Assembly (NCBI GenBank): GCA_903813345.2
Contig: CAIIXF020000008.1
Coordinates: forward strand, 36,232,867 to 36,296,866
Length of the DNA stretch: 64,000 nt
Direction of reading: 5' to 3'
Source: Owenia fusiformis
Lineage: Eukaryota; Annelida; Polychaeta; Sabellida; Oweniidae
Both the position numbers and the translations under genes were made by a program. Positions 13,166-23,446 of this stretch are shown here, piece after piece (position 1 is the stretch's first letter; each line of letters begins with the position of its first letter). A model generated the notes under the pieces. The model was given only the letters and a program-made list of their open reading frames with translations, was not told the DNA's origin and made no database searches.

Positions 13166-13409
13166 GTATACATATATTTTTATTGAATATATTCTCTGCC
13201 CCAGTACATATTAGAGTTTTTTAAGAGACTGACCATATCACATGTAAGAGGATAAAAAATGTAATTAGTCAAAGTACAAAACAAGATTGCACATTTTGTG
13301 CCTTGACTACTCTTGTCTACATTCAGTCCCACGCTTTCTCTTGTAGATTATGTTCCATGTTGCTCTCCTTTCATTCTCACATTGGCGGCATGAATTTCCT
13401 GTTTTTCAG

Positions 13410-13491
13410 TATAACTCGTACATTTGCATCAGGGAAGACGGAGAAGATGGTGATGTCCCAGGTTAAAGAAATAGGATTGCCCAGTGGCAAG
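13410..13491 (+). CDS. PLCB4-like: PLC-beta exon 3: EF hands
   Basis: 82 nt, phase 2 in, phase 0 out, acceptor 'gtttttcag', donor 'gtaaca'. It reads [17 protein letters not shown] through [21 protein letters not shown] and GLPSGK are hallmark PLC-beta EF-hand segments. The frame also runs open to the left, but the upstream part does not match the family and is intron. Confidence 0.95.
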
Positions 13492-13792
13492 GTAACAGAT
13501 TGACCATATGGGGACTAACCCCTTTGGAAATGTGGTTCAGGATATCAGTAGAGTTCAAGAACGGTCTCCTGAACTGTTAATGAATTATTACAGAACGTTT
13601 TGTAAGTTCTAGAACATTAATTCTATTAATTGAACATTCAAAGTAGAAAGATTAAACTAGCTGAATACCTGGTGCAGCACCCAACTGAAACTTATAGATT
13701 TGCACCTGCCTGAAAAAAAACATTATTTAACCCTCCTAAAAAGACAAAAAACATGATGCTTTTCTAACTTAAATAATGATTTGTATTTTCAG

Positions 13793-13893
13793 AATGATGA
13801 AATTGATCCTGCAACATTCACATTTGAAAAATTTTACGAACTTTATCACAGAATCTGTCCTCGAAATGATATTGAGGAAGTGTTTAAAGAATT
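13793..13893 (+). CDS. PLCB4-like: PLC-beta exon 4: EF hands
   Basis: 101 nt, phase 0 in, phase 2 out, acceptor 'ttgtattttcag', donor 'gtaagt'. It reads [18 protein letters not shown] then [15 protein letters not shown](L). F-x-x-E-K-F-Y-E-L and the I-C-P-R-x-D-I-E motif are conserved in this lobe. The 300-nt intron that follows shows nothing notable. Confidence 0.95.
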
Positions 13894-14200
13894 GTAAGTA
13901 TTAATGTCTCAAATAAGTCATAAAGCCCTATCACTCCTCCTAAATATCTATACATATTGTAATTAATTTCTTTCACAATTAATACTTGAAAGCGGACAAA
14001 AAATGCCAAAATGCCGCATGATTACGTATTATGTCATGAGAAATATTGTAATGAAATAAACCTATTTTTAAAAAATATTCCTCTAAAATTAGTAAATGTA
14101 CATAAAATGTGTGTTGAATTAATTCATTGACCAACATTTTATGTAATATGTTCAAATGAATATTAAATCTGAAATGTGCATATTTTTCTTTTCTTTTCAG

Positions 14201-14255
14201 ATCAGAAAATAATGATCATCTCACAATGGCAAAATTAATAGAATTTTTTAATGAG
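14201..14255 (+). CDS. PLCB4-like: PLC-beta exon 5: EF hands
   Basis: 55 nt, phase 2 in, phase 0 out, acceptor 'tttcttttcag', donor 'gtaaat'. It reads (L)SENNDHLTMAKLIEFFNE, equivalent to the family's LTVDQLVSFLNE. The exon end and donor are duplicated 33 bp downstream (donor at 14289). Using that copy would add VNRACSLFCNE in frame. Confidence 0.93.
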
Positions 14256-14296
14256 GTAAATAGAGCTTGTTCTTTATTTTGTAATGAGGTAAATAC
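14245..14296 (+). promoter_or_regulatory. Duplicated 5' splice site of exon 5
   Basis: 'taatgaggtaaata' at the exon 5 junction recurs 33 bp downstream ('taatgaggtaaatactg'). The second site is a full donor in the same phase. The 33 bp between them contain no stop, so an 11-residue extension is possible. The first donor is the likely default because it preserves the family's NE-x-QRDPRLNE spacing. Confidence 0.7.
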
Positions 14297-14511
14297 TGAA
14301 CACGAAGCAACAATGAATACTACAAATAACCATGTTTTTACGCATGTTTTTTAAACCTTAAACATATAATTATTATATTAATAGCTCTACATTAAATAGA
14401 AGTTGGAATATCTTAAAATTACAATAAGATAAACAGACCTTGAAATAACTTGTAATTAATAGAACACCTAAATATACAGTTTTAATCCATGCATACTCTC
14501 GTTTTTTTCAG

Positions 14512-14620
14512 AGACAGAGAGATCCAAGACTTAATGAAATTTTATTTCCATTCTTCGATCGGAAACGAGTATTAGAAATTATCAATGATTATGAGGAAAT
14601 TCAGGGGTTTAAAGAAAAAG
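14512..14620 (+). CDS. PLCB4-like: PLC-beta exon 6: end of EF hands
   Basis: 109 nt, phase 0 in, phase 1 out, acceptor 'cgtttttttcag', donor 'gtaaga'. It reads RQRDPRLNEILFPFFD then RKRVLEIINDYEEIQGFKEK. QRDPRLNEILFPF is almost invariant in PLC-beta proteins. A second copy of the phrase 'aaaaaggtaaga' follows at about 14643. Confidence 0.96.
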
Positions 14621-14987
14621 GTAAGAATCTTAAAAAAAGTTAAAAAAGGTAAGAAACGTTATTGCCACAATTAAACATATTGGTATCCAGTCCATTGCCC
14701 AATGGCAACTGGTTGTTTCAACTCAATTGCCAAAAGTGAAAAGCTGTTATCAGTGAGAGTCAAAGCAGCTGTAAGTTTTGAATCTTGTTTAACTAACTTG
14801 AAAACCATGAAAAAATGATATTTTTAGATTTTCAATATCGTGCTTGTAGAAGAAAAAAACTCCACATTATCGTCTAAATATAAAAGATTATATGTCCTAC
14901 TTATTGTATCTTAGAACAGTTCCAATATTGATTCACAATTGCTAAATTAGATACAAAGTAACAAGAATTATTTTTTTGATATTAGGG

Positions 14988-15200
14988 AAGTTAAGCTACA
15001 CTTTTTAAGAGAACTTCCGTGACTATGTAATATTATGAACCCTTGGGAATACTCTCCCCATCTCGATTGTTTTTAAGGACCTAATTACAAGTATTTTTCT
15101 TATACCTTTATTCCCAATCGAACACGTAATAACTACTATTTAGGGGAGAAATAAGCCATTCCACCGTTACTCACGTTTGTGTACAAGTTCTCTTAAAATA
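14988..15200. mobile_element. MITE-like element, family shared with 27462
   Basis: The left end contains 'ttaagctacactttttaag' and 'agagaactt'; the right end 'aagttctcttaaaa' is its inverted counterpart. Ends and interior resemble the element at 27462-27763. The rest of the exon 6-7 intron (to 15731) shows nothing else. Confidence 0.6.
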
Positions 15201-15731
15201 TGTTCCTTATTAATAACCTCACTATTGAATGGAACCTAGATATTAATTAGAAGTTAAATGACAGAATTTTCCATATAATATAATGATACAGTATGAAATT
15301 ACATAATTAGTTCGCTCACTCATGTAAAAATTCTCAATTTGTTGTGTTAATTGGATTAATTAAGAAGAAACATGAATCTCAATGGAACCCTTGTAATTCA
15401 TGTTAAACGAGTAGTAAAGAACAAATGAGTACTTATTAAAAGTATTCAGTTATATTCTGAATTTATGTATTCGAAATGAATAAGAGCATCCTTCTTATAA
15501 GCTGAGATCTCAAATTCATACAGTATATGGGTTCATATATTTCTCTCTTTCAAATGTTGCCACTTGTGCTTTTCAAATGTACTGTACTACAGCATTGAGA
15601 AAAAGTTTGGTATTACTAGTGTTTCCTATTCATGTACTTTTCCTAAACACATTGTCATGAATGAACTACTTTTGCCCACCAACAACATCCAAAAGAAACC
15701 CCTATAAACCATTTATTAACATTTCTTTCAG

Positions 15732-15878
15732 AACAAATGAGTGTAGATGGCTTCTGTCGGTATCTGATGTCTGATGAGAATGCCCCAGTGTTTTTGGATC
15801 GTTTAGAGATCTACCAAGAAATGGACCAACCTCTTGCACATTACTACATCAACTCCTCACATAATACATATCTCATAG
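15732..15878 (+). CDS. PLCB4-like: PLC-beta exon 7: X-box start, catalytic His
   Basis: 147 nt, phase 1 in and out, acceptor 'atttctttcag', donor 'gtaaga'. It reads [20 protein letters not shown] then [19 protein letters not shown] and SSHNTYLI(G). SHNTYL contains the first catalytic histidine of the X box (His311 in PLC-delta1) and the adjacent Asn that helps bind calcium. The exon's last 13 bases plus its donor are the first unit of the 18-bp array that follows. Confidence 0.97.
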
Positions 15879-16610
15879 GTAAGACATATCTCATAGGTAA
15901 TACATATCTCATAGGTAAGACATATCTCATAGGTAAGACATATCTCATAGGTAAGACATATATCAAAGGTAAGACATATCTCATGGGTAATACATATCTC
16001 ATAGGTTAGACATATCTCATAGGTAATACACATCTCATAGGTAATACATATCTCATAGGTTAGACATATCTCATAGGTAACACATATTTCATAGGTAACA
16101 CATATCTCTTAGATTAGACATATCTAATAGGTAAGACATATCTCATAGGTTAGACATATCTCATAGGTAAGACATATCTCATAGATGAGACATATCTCAT
16201 AGGTAAGACATATCTCATAGGTAATACACATCTCATAGGTTAGACATATCTCGTAGGTAACACATATCTCATAGGTTAGACATATCTCTTAGATTAGACA
16301 TATCTCATTGGTTAGACATATCTCATAGGTAAGACATATCTCATAGGTAATACACATCTCATAGGTTAGACATATCTCGTAGGTAACACATATCTCATAG
16401 GTTAGACATATCTCATAGATGAGACATATCTCATAGGTAAGACATATATCATGGGTAATTCATATCTCATGGGTAATTTATGTCTCATAAGTAATACATA
16501 TCTTCTAAGAAATTCATATTTCTTAAGTGAGACATATATCATGGGCAATATATGTCTCATAAATAATACATATCTTCTAAGAAATTCATGTCTTGTAGGC
16601 AATATATTTG
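15862..16610 (+). repeat. 18-bp minisatellite seeded by the exon 7 donor
   Basis: The unit 'acatatctcataggtaag' is copied roughly 40 times. The first copy straddles the exon 7/intron junction, so 'acatatctcatag' is coding and 'gtaag' is the donor. Most copies keep 'ataggtaa'; others have 'ataggttag'. The unit adds six codons (TYLIGK or TYLIGN), and the frame stays open to a TAG at 16007. Downstream donors up to there would therefore lengthen the protein in multiples of six residues. The last copies are strongly decayed. Confidence 0.95.
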
Positions 16611-16981
16611 GGATAACTAATTTCTTGTCTTATATTTGTTTTGAAAAGTTAGAATGACAGAGTTAAAAATTAAAATGATATCCTATGGGGAAAAAGGGTT
16701 TGACCTGGAAACGTTTTGGATGCGTGGTAGGCAATGTTTAATAGACATGGACTCCAAGTGAGTCTTAATGTGTTTATCGTTTCTGCTGAATTGTTATCAT
16801 ATGAAGGATCATTTTCAACTTTTCAGGAACACCATATTTTTTCAATTGATTAGATAACTTCTTTTACATCAATAAATAGCTTTTCCCACGCACTTCCAGA
16901 AAACCCAGCCAACTTGTGACATTTCGCACTCAATGTAATAAAAATACATTTTCACGTACATATATCATATTTTGTTGTTAG

Positions 16982-17045
16982 GTCGACAATTCGGAGGCAA
17001 ATCATCAGTAGAAATGTACAGACAGGTTCTACTATCTGGATGCAG
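16982..17045 (+). CDS. PLCB4-like: PLC-beta exon 8: X box
   Basis: 64 nt, phase 1 in, phase 2 out. It reads (G)[18 protein letters not shown] then GC(R), the conserved X-box helix after the catalytic His loop. The donor 'gttggt' is weak at +3 and +4. It precedes the duplicated exon pair 9A/9B, where a choice of acceptor must be made. Confidence 0.96.
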
Positions 17046-19211
17046 GTTGGTACTGTTTTCTATCTTAACTAATTGAGCCATTTCTTAAATAGGGAACCTT
17101 TCAACATAGCTTAAAGGAACAATATTGTTGTGAACTTAAGAGGGTTAATGGAAGGGAATGTTCCACTTTTTTGCTTCTGCAATTTCCGACAAACCTTTTC
17201 AGTACATTGATTTTATGGGATTTTTCTGGGTATGCAAAAATAGAAAAATTCGAAAGTCGCCTTTTTGATTTTCGGGTACAATATTGTTCACTATGTGCCT
17301 TGTTATATGTAAGACTTCCTATGTCAAGGAATATTGATATTACCTTAAATGTTAAAGACATTTATCTCCTAAATCTTTCATTTCTCTATTATGTGGGAAC
17401 TTCAATTGTTAATATAAGATGAGCAGTGCTAGGCAGTGCCCATGTACCAAACAGTACATTTATTTTGGAACTGATTTCGACAGTTTGATGGCACATATTA
17501 TATTTTTTGTCGAGGGCATGCCACGGCAGATCCCCAAACTGCATAATGTAACATACTTGTATTTTACTCACTCCATCTGTGGGAATATACACAAATTTTG
17601 TGTCACCCACTTCATTGTTAACTATTGTATGTATTATATGAAATAAATAAATAAATAAAAATAAAATAAAAAATAAAAACATTTAACATAAATAGTAAAT
17701 CAGAATTCTGTTCTTGTATTCCTATCATAGATGGTTATCTCAATTAATTGACTGTATTAGCCAGAGAGAGGGCATGCTAACCCTCAATTCCTATTGTTTA
17801 TGTCATAGAGTCTCATGTTCTACTCCCACACAACACAACCTGATTAATGAACAACCTTTCCAAATGTTTGATTTGATGCCTTAAAAAGAGAGCTTCATCT
17901 GCACTATGAGTTAGAGATAATCACTTGATCTAGCCTTAACCAATCAGAATATCAAGAATGGACCAATCAAAATCTAGTTGTACCAGAATCAGAATTACAA
18001 TCACTTAACTTTATCCCTGCATAAGTACCTGTGCATAGTGTCTGTTCAAACTCCTATAAAAGGTCATGAAAGCTACTTTGGGGCGAGGGGGAGGGGGGTC
18101 ATTCTGATCTTATCAACATCAAAACTATATTTATTTGTCCTGTTCTATTTAGAGGATACTGTACTTCTACTTAATTTGGTGCTACTTATTTTGACGGATT
18201 CACTGTTTTGAACACATTTGGCGGCTTCTTAATTTGGCGAACATGCAATATTGAAATGTATATACAATGCATATTTACGATTGAAATATGAAATACTGAA
18301 TTTGGCAGCGACTTAACTTCGTGGACTTCAACAATTTGGTAGATCCGCCAAATTAAAATGGCTACCAAATTAAGTAAAAGAACCATAGTTATAGGCGTTG
18401 TGCCTCAGGGTGCTTAATGCAGGTATCACGATTCACAGATGTAGGGAATTTATGGGGAAATAATCAGATACATCCATGATAATACACAGAGGAATTTAAT
18501 TGAATGAATGATTCCACACGTCTTATTCTGATGTGATTTCAGACCATTCAAGCTGATATTGTCATTAACGAAACTCATCGGGAACAATATTATTTCTTAT
18601 TTATTCAACTAATAAGTTAAGATGGGTTATTTAAGTTGTACAGCTTACGTATGTATTCTATTTTAGGCACCCACCCTTGATTATCCACCATGAGTCATTG
18701 TCACATTCTCATTCAATGACCGTATATTAAAATTATGCGGGGGTTTGCGCTCATTTCAAGCTATATATCTCTTAAATTAAGTTTTAAATACTCTGGAGTA
18801 TTGAAGGTCTATGTAAACCACCTTTTTAATGAAATCACGCATCATATATTATTACATTGTAAAATGTCAAAAACAGGAAAAAATTTAATATGCTCTCATT
18901 TCAAACCATTTGTAGAACCTGACTCATTTTCATCCCACATCTTTTCTGTAATGTGTAAATGTATTTTATGTGAAAATGTACACTCCACTCCATAAGTTTG
19001 GCAACTAGAAGTTGTTTGAAGCTTAATTTTGTTCCCTAATTACAATAAGTTCTGAAATTGATTTATTTTTTTAAATCGCCAAACATAAATAGGCTTTGCT
19101 TAGTGATAAAAAGGGTATGTTGTATCTGATTGCCAAACCTATGAGGGGAAATATATTGTTTATTATTTGTATTTTATAAATTAAATTTAAACTGATATTG
19201 AAAAATCTCAG
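17046..19211. other. Intron 8, with one MITE-like element
   Basis: No exon seen. It contains an AAAT/TAAA microsatellite near 17640-17680 and the element at 18161-18384. Other open frames lack family similarity. Confidence 0.6.
18161..18384. mobile_element. MITE-like element with TIRs
   Basis: The left end 'acttctacttaatttggt' is matched by the reverse complement of the right end 'accaaattaagtaaaagaac'. A second inner pair contains 'aatttggcgg' and 'ccgccaaatt'. About 225 bp, non-coding. Confidence 0.65.
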
Positions 19212-19305
19212 GTGCGTCGAGCTCGATTGTTGGAACGGCAAAGGGGAAGACCAGGAACCAATCATAACACACGGAAAGGCAATGTGTACTGACATACTTT
19301 TTAAG
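19212..19305 (+). CDS. PLCB4-like: PLC-beta exon 9A: catalytic X box, version A
   Basis: 94 nt, phase 2 in, phase 0 out, acceptor 'aaaaatctcag', donor 'gtactc'. It reads (R)[18 protein letters not shown] then [13 protein letters not shown]. The E and D of VELD coordinate catalytic calcium (Glu341/Asp343 in PLC-delta1), and the His of THG is the second catalytic histidine (His356). It differs from 9B at four residues: N/D, G/D, E/N and L/P. A's GKGED and DILFK match vertebrate PLC-beta better, while B has the usual WD. Joining A to B puts TGA at the third codon, so the two should not be used together. Confidence 0.96.
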
Positions 19306-19701
19306 GTACTCCTATTCCCGAGGATAATCTCCTCACTCCAGAGGATTGTGTCCATCCCGAGGATGACCTGTCTTGACATAATCAACAGCTAACCAACACT
19401 GGGATTTGCATTGTTTTCACTAACAGACTGCTAACAAGCACATTTGTGCTATTAATATGGAATAACATGTTTTTGAGATGATTATCTTCTTGTGTTTTCT
19501 GTAGTTTTTTAGCCATTTATTTAAGCTTGTAACAACCTCCGTGGTGACATTTGGGAATTTCAGAATAATATAACTGGGAAAAACAAATTCTATAGAATAT
19601 ACATTATTTCATATGACCAATTGCAATAGTAACAGTGAAACTGCTTTCATAAAACAATTCAATCTTTCATTCTCATCTTGAGTTGGCTTTGTATTTACAG
19701 A

Positions 19702-19771
19702 TATGATCTGGACCCTTAGTTAACATCCTACTGTGTGGGAGGATACGGTTATTCCAAATTTCCAGATCATA
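19702..19771 (+). promoter_or_regulatory. Stem-loop in the intron between exons 9A and 9B
   Basis: An outer 11-bp perfect stem, 'tatgatctgga' with 'tccagatcata', encloses an inner stem of 'atcct' with 'aggat'. It lies about midway between the two alternative exons. It could influence exon choice or could be the remains of a small inverted-repeat element. The sequence alone does not decide. Confidence 0.45.
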
Positions 19772-20167
19772 CCTTTATACACTGGTCAAACAGATAAATG
19801 TTTGGTCAGAGACAATACATAGACTCATATGTTTCATAAAACTACAGTTATATTATTAGCCTGACTGAGCTTAAAACACAGTTTGAAATCCTTGATGATC
19901 CTGCACCTGTTTACAAACATAGGGAGGGGGATGTAGTTTTCAACAGTCCTGTGTTTATACAGTTTATGCTTTTCCTCATTCAAAAACACACCTTGACCAA
20001 GCATTGGGATATCAGTGTTGGCACCACGCAACTGCACAACAGTTTTACACGCTTTAGTTTGTTTTTTGCCGCATTTTCAGATTTCACCCATCCACCCTGT
20101 CCGTTACTGTTGATACGCCCTCATTTCATGAGGCAGGCACACTTGCTTTGTTGAAGGAGAAATGTTT

Positions 20168-20230
20168 ATGTCGATTGTGTTTTTGGAATGTGTTTTGGTG
20201 TGTTGCGTTGAATTAGATTGCTGAATCGTG
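20168..20230 (+). pseudogene. Decayed partial duplicate of exon 9B start
   Basis: 'tggaatgtgttttggtg' followed by 'tgcgttgaattagattgctg' parallels the real acceptor and start of exon 9B ('tggaatgtgttttag', then 'gtgcgttgaactggattgct') about 55 bp downstream. The copy has lost the AG acceptor and has an in-frame TAG. Confidence 0.7.
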
Positions 20231-20249
20231 TTTGTGGAATGTGTTTTAG

Positions 20250-20343
20250 GTGCGTTGAACTGGATTGCTGGGATGGTAAAGACAATGACCAAGAACCAAT
20301 CATCACGCACGGCAAAGCCATGTGTACAGATATCCCTTTTAAG
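20250..20343 (+). CDS. PLCB4-like: PLC-beta exon 9B: catalytic X box, version B
   Basis: 94 nt with the same phases and ends as 9A; acceptor 'gtgttttag', donor 'gtagtc'. It reads (R)[18 protein letters not shown] then [13 protein letters not shown]. All catalytic residues are kept. By my count, 21 of 94 bases differ from 9A over 18 changed codons, of which 14 are synonymous. This is purifying selection on both copies, not a dead duplicate. The Leu-to-Pro change in DIPFK is the most structurally notable difference. Confidence 0.95.
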
Positions 20344-21058
20344 GTAGTCAAACGGCTTCAAATGTTCAGGAGCTGACAGCCTTCAATTCTCATAATTTGT
20401 ATTTCAAATTGTACATTTCTTTAAAAATAAATGTTTGAACAGATTTTGAGCTTTCATTCAACAAGTTAAAAAAATTATCATTTTCTGCATTTAGGCGTTA
20501 ATTTTTGAATTACAATTATGTAGGAATTTTCTGTTTCATGTTTTACAAACCCATATTTGCAAGAATAATACTGCTATGCTATATTTGTTTTTCTCTGACT
20601 ACATACAGTGTATGCATAATTAACATATTCAATTTGTTGAAATAACACTTTTGGTTGACTTTCTGTTTGATTAACCCAATCTGCAATGGTTTTGGTTATA
20701 TATAATATTATTAATATATAACTATACAATATTATCCAATTAAAACATCTCATTTATTCAACTCTCAAGCCTGTATCTCTCATAGAAAGAGAATATAAAT
20801 ATTCATGGATAATTCAAGAACTATTCAAGTGAACGATTATCTAAAAATTACTGAATAAAAGTTATAAAGATACTCTATTGAGATAGCAATTATTTCAAAC
20901 CAAAAACAGACTATTTAAAAACAACAAGGATTTCAAAATGGATATCCCGACAATGAGTATGCCATCTATTATTGTTTGAATGAATTTAAATGTAACTCTC
21001 TATTTTTTGTATTGTTTATTGTTTACATTGTACTTAGCAATCTATTTTTGGTATTTAG
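20344..21058. other. Intron after exon 9B, nothing notable
   Basis: AT-rich intron without recognisable repeats or exons. Confidence 0.6.
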
Positions 21059-21138
21059 GATGTGATTTATGCCATAAGAGATACTGCGTTCGTGACATCA
21101 GATTACCCTGTGATACTATCATTTGAAAACCATTGTAG
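21059..21138 (+). CDS. PLCB4-like: PLC-beta exon 10: X box
   Basis: 80 nt, phase 0 in, phase 2 out, acceptor 'tggtatttag', donor 'gtgaga'. It reads DVIYAIRDTAFVTSDYPV then ILSFENHC(S). The Glu of SFENHCS is the remaining catalytic acid (Glu390 in PLC-delta1). The exon joins in frame to either 9A or 9B. Skipping exon 9 would bring an immediate TGA. Confidence 0.97.
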
Positions 21139-21679
21139 GTGAGAAAGATAGCTTTTTATTTAGTATGGTTTGAGGGAATTTACAGAGAATAGGGAGTTTA
21201 AGCTAGCACTGTTTTTCAAAACCAAAACGCAAACGTAAGTTATTTAAGCAATGTATTTGTATGGGCAATTGGTCATATGTCTGGGTTGGCGTTTTGATTT
21301 TATATTCAAGCTTGAACATCCAAATGTTGAAATGAACAAACAGTGGTGATAAGTATTTCCATGATTTTATGTTTTCACTAGAATTTCTCAAAACAGGCTG
21401 AATAAATGAAAACGATAGGCAAAATTAATGAAACCATAAAAACATAGGAAAAGTTGAAAAGTCTCTAAAAACAACAGGCACTTTTGTGAAAACAATCGGT
21501 GAAAATCGCCTGTTGCCTGCTGCTAATGAAACCTGTCGTGCATTTAATTTAATAACGTTACGAATTAAATACCTAAAGATTAATTGTTTACACTTTATGC
21601 TCTGAATTTTACTGCCACTTTAAAATCACCAAATGATTGCTTTTAAAATGATTCATGTTTTTAATGATTGAATTTTCAG

Positions 21680-21764
21680 TAAACCTCAACAATACAAGAT
21701 AGCCAAATACTGTGAAGAGATATTTGAGGATATGCTCCTAAAATCTCCAATTGCTGGTCACAAT
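21680..21764 (+). CDS. PLCB4-like: PLC-beta exon 11: X box
   Basis: 85 nt, phase 2 in, phase 0 out, acceptor 'gaattttcag', donor 'gtaagc'. It reads (S)KPQQYKIAKYCEEIFEDM then LLKSPIAGHN. Vertebrate orthologues have SKYQQYKMSKYCEDLFGD here. The 541-nt intron before it and the 315-nt intron after it show no features. Confidence 0.96.
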
Positions 21765-22079
21765 GTAAGCATAATGCATAATGTAATATACATGTAGTAT
21801 GTAATATAGTTTACAGTGCATATTGAAATATAGTTTACAGTGCATGGTTAAAATATTAGATACATGTCAGAGTTTACTTTTTAAAGACCTGGTATTAATG
21901 GATAATTGAAAGAAATTGAAGTTAAATTCATGTTTCTTACTGGATAAAAATAAGATCTTTAACCATTTAAAGTGTCATAAAATTATTATATAAACAAATG
22001 TTCAGTATAATGGAGGAATTATATATGATTCGGATTGTATAGTTTCATTAAAAACAACTATTTAATTTCAATATTCCAG

Positions 22080-22170
22080 CTTGAACCAGGGGTTCCCCTT
22101 CCTTCCCCAAGCCAGTTGAAACGAAAAATACTCATCAAGAACAAGCGGTTAAAACCTGAAGTCGAAAAAC
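22080..22170 (+). CDS. PLCB4-like: PLC-beta exon 12: end of X box
   Basis: 91 nt, phase 0 in, phase 1 out, acceptor 'aatattccag', donor 'gtaagt'. It reads [19 protein letters not shown] then [11 protein letters not shown]. [18 protein letters not shown] is the classic closing motif of the X box, with the phosphate-binding lysines. Confidence 0.97.
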
Positions 22171-22403
22171 GTAAGTGACAGAAACTACATGTAGCTACCC
22201 TAAAATTGCAGCATTAAAATCTATTTTCATGTCACCACCAGAAGTCATGACATGTTGTTATAGTCTCCAACTTTTTTTGTGGATGGTGTTCAACGATTGG
22301 TGCTTGGCATCTGTGACAAATGGGAGGTGTTGGAATTTTGCTTCTTCTATGAGATATAGTTTGGCATCTGTTGCAATTGTAACACATTAGTCTAACCTTG
22401 TAG

Positions 22404-22517
22404 GCCAGTTGGAGCTCTATATGAAAGGACAGACCGAAGTATCTGAAGACATTCCAATAGAAGACGCAGATCCTGATCCAGTCGTTGCTGTAGATGGTGA
22501 GGACGGCCCAATGAATG
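22404..22517 (+). CDS. PLCB4-like: PLC-beta exon 13: X-Y linker
   Basis: 114 nt, phase 1 in and out, acceptor 'aaccttgtag', donor 'gtgagt'. It reads RQLELYMKGQTEVSEDIP then an acidic tract IEDADPDPVVAVDGEDGPMN. The QLE start matches the family. The rest is the variable, negatively charged linker that covers the active site in resting PLC-beta enzymes. The position is certain, but the sequence itself is not conserved. Confidence 0.9.
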
Positions 22518-23338
22518 GTGAGTTTTGATTGCCTCACAACACGATTCAAACAAATCAAGACAACATTATTTAAGGAGTTTATTAAAGGCTTATTAGACTC
22601 TATACCTAGTTTAGACCTGTGATTACACTGTTTACAGTTTCTAAGATTTCCCACCTGTTGTACTATTCACATTAATTTTATTGTATTTTATACCTTTTTG
22701 ATGTATGCAGATTTGTGTGTTATATGAATGCATTTAATTCCTCGCATGTGGCCCCCTCTTTGGGTGTGTCATGGTTACATTGGGTGGTTCGCATTGTGCT
22801 ATGACATAGTGCATGTTGGTTCTGGTTTTATGGTTTAAATGGCTTAATTTATAAGGGATCGGGAAAAATATTATTTGTATATATAATAATAAATAAAAGA
22901 TTTATTGTATCAAACCAGTGTATCTACTTTTGATAGATAAAAGGGCTTGCCTGTTTTTACTCTCCTTCGACAACTCATCTAGATCTTTGTCAGCTATAAT
23001 TGTTATCATGCAGGGATATTTTAAGCAAGGGTTTTGTGTTACTAGGTACTCAGGTCCTTATTTGGTCAGCTTTGAATGCATTCACAGGAAGCGCTCTATA
23101 AACGGTTTCGAAACAAGAGGAGCACTTTATACTCACGCTATAATTAAGTCACATGCGCAGTAACACTGCTTAAGAGCCTGCATCACTTTATGCCTTTATT
23201 TTTGCTGCTGCATAGTTTATAGCACTAAACCAGGGCCCGTGAGGTGTTGTACAATAGCAGGTCCGCAGTGAATCATGTGACACACCACAAGTGAATCATG
23301 ACACACCTGATGAAGGTTTTCTCTTTTTACTTTCACAG
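22518..23338. other. Intron 13, nothing notable
   Basis: 821 nt without an exon or a clear repeat. Confidence 0.6.
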
Positions 23339-23446
23339 AATCTTCCTCAGATGATGATTTGGTCCCAGAAATAGTAATGGAAAAAGAAAAATTGTTGGAA
23401 AAAGAAAAATTGGAAAAAGAAAAATTGGCAAAAACCAAGATGTCGG
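23339..23446 (+). CDS. PLCB4-like: PLC-beta exon 14: X-Y linker with EKEKL repeats
   Basis: 108 nt, phase 1 in and out, acceptor 'tactttcacag', donor 'gtacaa'. It reads ESSSDDDLVPEIV, then MEKEKLLEKEKLEKEKLAK and TKMSG. A 15-bp unit, 'gaaaaagaaaaattg', occurs three times in the coding frame. This is a coding minisatellite giving a charged helical stretch. It is assigned by phase and splice signals rather than sequence conservation, so it could be optional: skipping it keeps the frame. Confidence 0.82.

Noticed and set aside
15879-16009. Exon 7 continuing through TYLIGK repeats as the default coding sequence
   Set aside because: The family reads HNTYL[10 protein letters not shown], which is restored exactly by splicing at the first donor (15878). 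The extension is kept only as a possible variant.
22232-22654. 140-residue minus-strand frame
   Set aside because: It overlaps PLC-beta exon 13 in antisense and has no domain of its own.
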